This document shows positions 23,926-26,215 of a stretch of 26,215 nucleotides of DNA, piece after piece; position 1 is the stretch's first letter; every line of letters starts with the position of its first letter. The DNA lies in assembly GCA_004554255.1 (NCBI GenBank), contig SFNC01000018.1:1-26215 (forward strand), given 5' to 3'. This DNA comes from Bacteroidales bacterium (GTDB taxonomy: Bacteria; Bacteroidota; Bacteroidia; Bacteroidales; Muribaculaceae). The notes beneath the pieces were generated by a model. The model worked only from the letters and a program-made list of their open reading frames with translations. It did no database searches and was not told the DNA's origin. Position numbers and translations under genes: made by a program.

Positions 23926-24534
23926 GAATTCCTGATACAGCAGAACCCCGCAGCTCCCGCAGCAACAGCTGCGGCCGGAAGCGTACGCTCCGCTGCTTCA
24001 GACGGAATCGCAGACAGAGCCTCCTCCGCCACTAAAAATCCCGCCCCTCAGCCGCCCAAGGCTACCATGCAACACGGCACCCCGAGAAAAATACAGCTCG
24101 GAGGACCCAGGCTGAAAAACAACCCCACGGAACAGCAGCCACAAAGCAACAACGTCGCCACCGAAACAAAAACAAACCAATACACCCCCGAGCAGTTCAA
24201 CAAAGCCTGGGACACATACATCGCCACACACCGCACAAGCCACATCCTCATAAACACCATGCGCGCCTGCAGGCCCGTACTTCGCGACAACCACACATAC
24301 ACCATGACAGTCGAAAGTGACATCCAGGCCGAACTCATCGCACAGCACAAAGCAGACATACTCACATTTCTACACAACAACCTCTCCAACACCCTCATAG
24401 ACTTCAACATCGTCACAAACCAAGGCGCCGCAAGCCCCATAACATGGAACGAGCGACAAGTCCTCCAGGACATCGCACGCCGGCACCCCGCCTTCGCACA
24501 ATTCGCTCACGCACTGGACCTTAAACTCTCCTGA
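23908..24534 (+). CDS. dnaX: dnaX C-terminal (tau-like) part in the -1 frame
   Basis: After a -1 shift the reading continues QLKPIAEFLIQQNPAA, passes an Ala/Pro-rich linker (to about 24160) and ends with a folded domain (EQFNKAWDTYI through FAHALDLKLS). This ends like the C-terminal domain of Bacteroidota DnaX proteins, which contacts the replicase. The only in-frame ATG near the front is at 24067, in the linker, so independent expression of a functional protein is unlikely. Composition and codon use match the upstream part, so the sequence appears under selection and not a decayed remnant. It is counted here as part of dnaX joined by frameshifting, or split by a sequence error. Confidence 0.8.
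   Translation, partial: QLKPIAEFLIQQNPAAPAATAAAGSVRSAASDGIADRASSATKNPAPQPPKATMQHGTPRKIQLGGPRLKNNPTEQQPQSNNVATETKTNQYTPEQFNKAWDTYIATHRTSHILINTMRACRPVLRDNHTYTMTVESDIQAELIAQHKADILTFLHNNLSNTLIDFNIVTNQGAASPITWNERQVLQDIARRHPAFAQFAHALDLKLS
23948..23974 (+). other. Hairpin downstream of the dnaX frame change
   Basis: CCGCAGCT (23948-23955) and AGCTGCGG (23967-23974) form a perfect 8-bp stem with an 11-nt loop, 39 nt after the slippery heptamer. This is further than the usual 5-9 nt for a frameshift stimulator, so its relevance is uncertain. Confidence 0.45.
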
Positions 24535-24623
24535 GCCGCCATAATCCAACCACAAACCAACAAAACACCGCCCCGGAAACACAAGCCGCCAGAACCCGCA
24601 CATAAAAAAAAACGACAAAAAAT

Positions 24624-24654
24624 TTTGTCATTTCAAAAATTAGACGTACCTTTG
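24624..24654 (+). promoter_or_regulatory. tRNA-Lys promoter
   Basis: TTTG (24624-24627), a 19-bp spacer and TACCTTTG (24647-24654) match both consensus boxes. The -33 box lies in the inverted repeat GACAAAA-AA-TTTTGTC (24614-24629). The predicted start is about 40 nt before the tRNA. The stretch 24535-24613 shows nothing else. Confidence 0.7.
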
Positions 24655-24698
24655 CCGTGCAAAAGCGAAAGCTACCACACAAATTCGCCTTTTCGCAT

Positions 24699-24771
24699 GA
24701 CTCCGTAGCTCAGTTGGTAGAGCAACTGACTCTTAATCAGTGGGTCGAGAGTTCGAGCCTCTCCGGGGTCA
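24699..24771 (+). tRNA. tRNA-Lys (anticodon CUU)
   Basis: The 73-nt cloverleaf is complete. Acceptor GACTCCG pairs with CGGGGTC (one T-G wobble), the D arm is GCTC/GAGC, the anticodon arm is ACTGA/TCAGT with loop CTCTTAA giving anticodon CTT, the T arm is GAGAG/CTCTC with loop TTCGAGC, and the discriminator is A. The 3' CCA is not encoded. It reads AAG codons and is the substrate of LysS, encoded at the left end of the window. Confidence 0.97.
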
Positions 24772-24794
24772 CTTATAAAAGCCACGAAAAGTGG

Positions 24795-24829
24795 AAAATC
24801 GCTGAAAGTCAATCACTTTCAGCGATTTT
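24795..24829 (+). terminator. tRNA-Lys terminator
   Basis: AAAATCGCTGAAAGT (24795-24809) and ACTTTCAGCGATTTT (24815-24829) form a 15-bp stem with a 5-nt loop, followed by TGTTTTG. A small CCAC/GTGG hairpin (24782-24794) precedes it. Confidence 0.88.
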
Positions 24830-25029
24830 TGTTTTGCCCTCAGGCGACAAAAGTCCCTGTTTTAAGCCCTTTCGTTCATTTTTTGTGTTCTTGATAATGG
24901 AACCGACACGGCATACCGCACTTCAATGTCGTATTTTCAAGAGGCCATATATGGTAACGACATCATGTTTTCTCTCTTGAGTTAACTATATTTTTCACTC
25001 GCACGTGCGGTTTTACTACTTCTTTTTAC

Positions 25030-25037
25030 TACCTTTG
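25030..25037 (+). promoter_or_regulatory. Acyltransferase promoter -7 element
   Basis: TACCTTTG ends 17 bp before the ATG at 25055, giving a very short leader. The -33 region instead holds the palindrome CGCACGTGCG (25000-25009). Confidence 0.5.
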
Positions 25038-25054
25038 CGCCAAAATGACTTTTC

Positions 25055-25897
25055 ATGCAATCCAACACCGATAACAATCCCGTAAAACGTACCGTCCTTG
25101 ATAAAGACGATATCTTCAAAATGGTCCCCCACCTCGCAAAGCACCCCAAACTCGTTGATTGGGCGATGCGATGGCTTTACGTTGACCATGTCAACGACAT
25201 TCACGACAGACTATTCGACACCCCAGGGCCCGACTTCTCCAAGAACCTCTTCGCCGAACTGGACATTAAACTCGAAATTGACGGCCTCGAGAACCTCCAG
25301 GCCGTAAAGGAAGGCGGATTCATCACCGTCAGCAACCACCCATTCGGCGCCGTGGACGGAATGGCGCTGATTGACATTGTCGGGCATTTCCGCCCCGACT
25401 ACAAGGTGATGGTAAACATGATTCTCGGGCACATAACCGCCCTGAATCAGAACTTTATACCCGTTGACGCCATGGCCAGCGACGACCCCCAAAAGAAAGC
25501 CGTATCAATCGTCGGCATCAAACAGGCAATACAGCAGGTAAAGGCCGGACACGGACTCGGGTTCTTCCCCGCCGGTGCCGTCAGCAAGGTTAACTGGCGC
25601 GGACGCCTCAACGACCGCCAGTGGCAACCTTCCGTAATCCGACTCATCGACAAGCTCAAAGTCCCCGTAATTCCCATTTTCTTCCACGGCTCAAACAGCT
25701 GGTTCTTCAACTTCCTCGGCGTAGTCTGCTGGCAGCTGCGAACCCTGCGCCTCCCCCGCGAAGTATGGGGAAAATCGCATAAAACGGTGCGTGTGACCAT
25801 CGGCAAGCCCATCACCGTCGAAGAGCAACGTGCTCACGCCGAGTCCGTTGAGGCCCTCGGCGAATACCTCAAGGCCCGCACCTACGCCCTGCGCTGA
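25055..25897 (+). CDS. Lysophospholipid / glycerol acyltransferase family protein
   Basis: The 280-residue product belongs to the PlsC-like (LPLAT) superfamily, the hemolysin-type branch. The acyltransferase motif I is N94-H95-PFGAV-D101, so H and D are separated by five residues and not the classical four. Motif III is FFPAGAVSK (near 169), with Ala where classical PlsC has Glu (FPEG). KVPVIPIFFHGSN matches motif IV. A conserved N-terminal region (DDIFKMVPHL, about 18-28) precedes the core. It likely acylates a lysolipid or amino-acid lipid at the inner membrane; which one cannot be decided. An upstream ATG at 25045 gives only a 9-codon frame. It is monocistronic, with a short leader. Confidence 0.85.
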   Translation: MQSNTDNNPVKRTVLDKDDIFKMVPHLAKHPKLVDWAMRWLYVDHVNDIHDRLFDTPGPDFSKNLFAELDIKLEIDGLENLQAVKEGGFITVSNHPFGAVDGMALIDIVGHFRPDYKVMVNMILGHITALNQNFIPVDAMASDDPQKKAVSIVGIKQAIQQVKAGHGLGFFPAGAVSKVNWRGRLNDRQWQPSVIRLIDKLKVPVIPIFFHGSNSWFFNFLGVVCWQLRTLRLPREVWGKSHKTVRVTIGKPITVEEQRAHAESVEALGEYLKARTYALR

Positions 25898-26215
25898 GTT
25901 TTCTCTCTCGCAGATCCCGCAGAGAGAATCTAATTATGGAGAGGGAATAATTTATTGTTTGTTTAAGGAGTTCGCAGAGGCAAATCGCCTTGGCGATTTT
26001 ATAATCTGCAATTGTACGAATGAACTGTTTAGATTATGGAGTGGGAGCATCCTGCCGCTGGAAGCCGCGCACACAATATTCCGTGGCTATCCGTGTCGGG
26101 ATTCCGTGGTTCGGTGCTTAGACCCCGTTCCCCAATATTTGTTAACGCAGGGGTCGCAGATTTCGGTCAGATTTAGTCTTGCAGGTGAAGGAGCATAGCG
26201 GGCTATGTGACTGAA
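25898..26215 (+). repeat. Non-coding repeat-like tail (region C)
   Basis: This 318-bp stretch has no credible gene. It starts directly after the acyltransferase stop with CTCTCTCGCAG and GCAGAGAGAATCTAATTATGG, resembling the minus-strand reading of blocks A and B (CGCAGAGAAATAATTTGGAG). ATTATGGAGAGGGA recurs as ATTATGGAGTGGGA about 100 bp on. A GACCCC/GGGGTC inverted repeat lies at 26121-26155, and CATAGC/GCTATG at 26194-26207 sits near the cut edge. Confidence 0.5.
25982..25999 (+). terminator. Possible acyltransferase terminator hairpin
   Basis: AAATCGCC (25982-25989) and GGCGATTT (25992-25999) form an 8-bp stem with a very tight loop, followed by TATAATC. The T-run is short, so termination is uncertain. 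Confidence 0.45.

Noticed and set aside
24067..24534. Independent 155-residue gene after dnaX
   Set aside because: The frame is open well upstream of this ATG and its C-terminal domain is that of DnaX, so it is treated as the dnaX 3' part.
25830..26198. A 122-residue frame overlapping the acyltransferase 3' end
   Set aside because: It begins inside the acyltransferase gene in another frame and continues through repeat-like non-coding DNA.

Overview
The window looks like a chromosomal segment of a Bacteroidales bacterium, most likely family Muribaculaceae. Evidence: Bacteroidota-type promoters (TTG or TTTG about 20 bp upstream of TAnnTTTG) precede many genes; starts lack clear Shine-Dalgarno sequences; two secreted proteins end in Bacteroidales-style C-terminal tails (such as YDLQGRRV); Tat is encoded as tatA-tatC without tatB; and a single long pyruvate:ferredoxin oxidoreductase is present. 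The family assignment is inference from gene content and style. No phage, insertion sequence, CRISPR array or rRNA was seen.

Layout. (1) 1-6307, plus strand: lysS, pgi, murI and a secreted phosphodiester glycosidase, apparently read from one promoter before lysS, with a divergent promoter at the left edge. (2) 6453-9209: a two-way terminator, then a minus-strand pair of secreted proteins (a small tail-bearing protein and a Cthe_2159-like beta-helix protein) with a four-base overlap. (3) 9312-9461: an array of 9-bp repeats folded into a palindrome, then the nifJ terminator. (4) 9492-13073: nifJ. (5) 13297-16204, minus strand: membrane-anchored hypothetical, ybaK, aroC, radical SAM, tightly coupled. 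(6) 16338-17057: comF, divergent from (5). (7) 17459-20004, minus strand: ATP-grasp, CDP-alcohol phosphatidyltransferase, HAD; a compact operon that could build or modify a phospholipid head group. (8) 20550-22714: fabD divergent from tatA-tatC. (9) 22787-24534: dnaX, split by a -1 frame change. (10) 24699-24771: tRNA-Lys(CUU). (11) 25055-25897: a lysophospholipid-type acyltransferase.

Most genes are housekeeping: translation (lysS, tRNA-Lys, ybaK), wall precursor (murI), glycolysis and pyruvate oxidation (pgi, nifJ), shikimate end step (aroC), fatty acid and phospholipid synthesis (fabD, phosphatidyltransferase, acyltransferase), export (tatAC) and replication (dnaX).

The parts most worth a second look are the dnaX frame discontinuity, which coincides with an in-phase G GGG GGC heptamer one codon before the stop; the two large related non-coding repeat blocks (17137-17450 and 20260-20465) with a possible diverged third copy at the right edge, all lying 3' of a gene in that gene's orientation; the 9-bp repeat palindrome at 9312-9401; and the three-gene lipid operon, whose two enzymes deviate from canonical catalytic motifs and which has a roughly 100-nt leader. 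No wholly new multi-gene system can be demonstrated from sequence alone.
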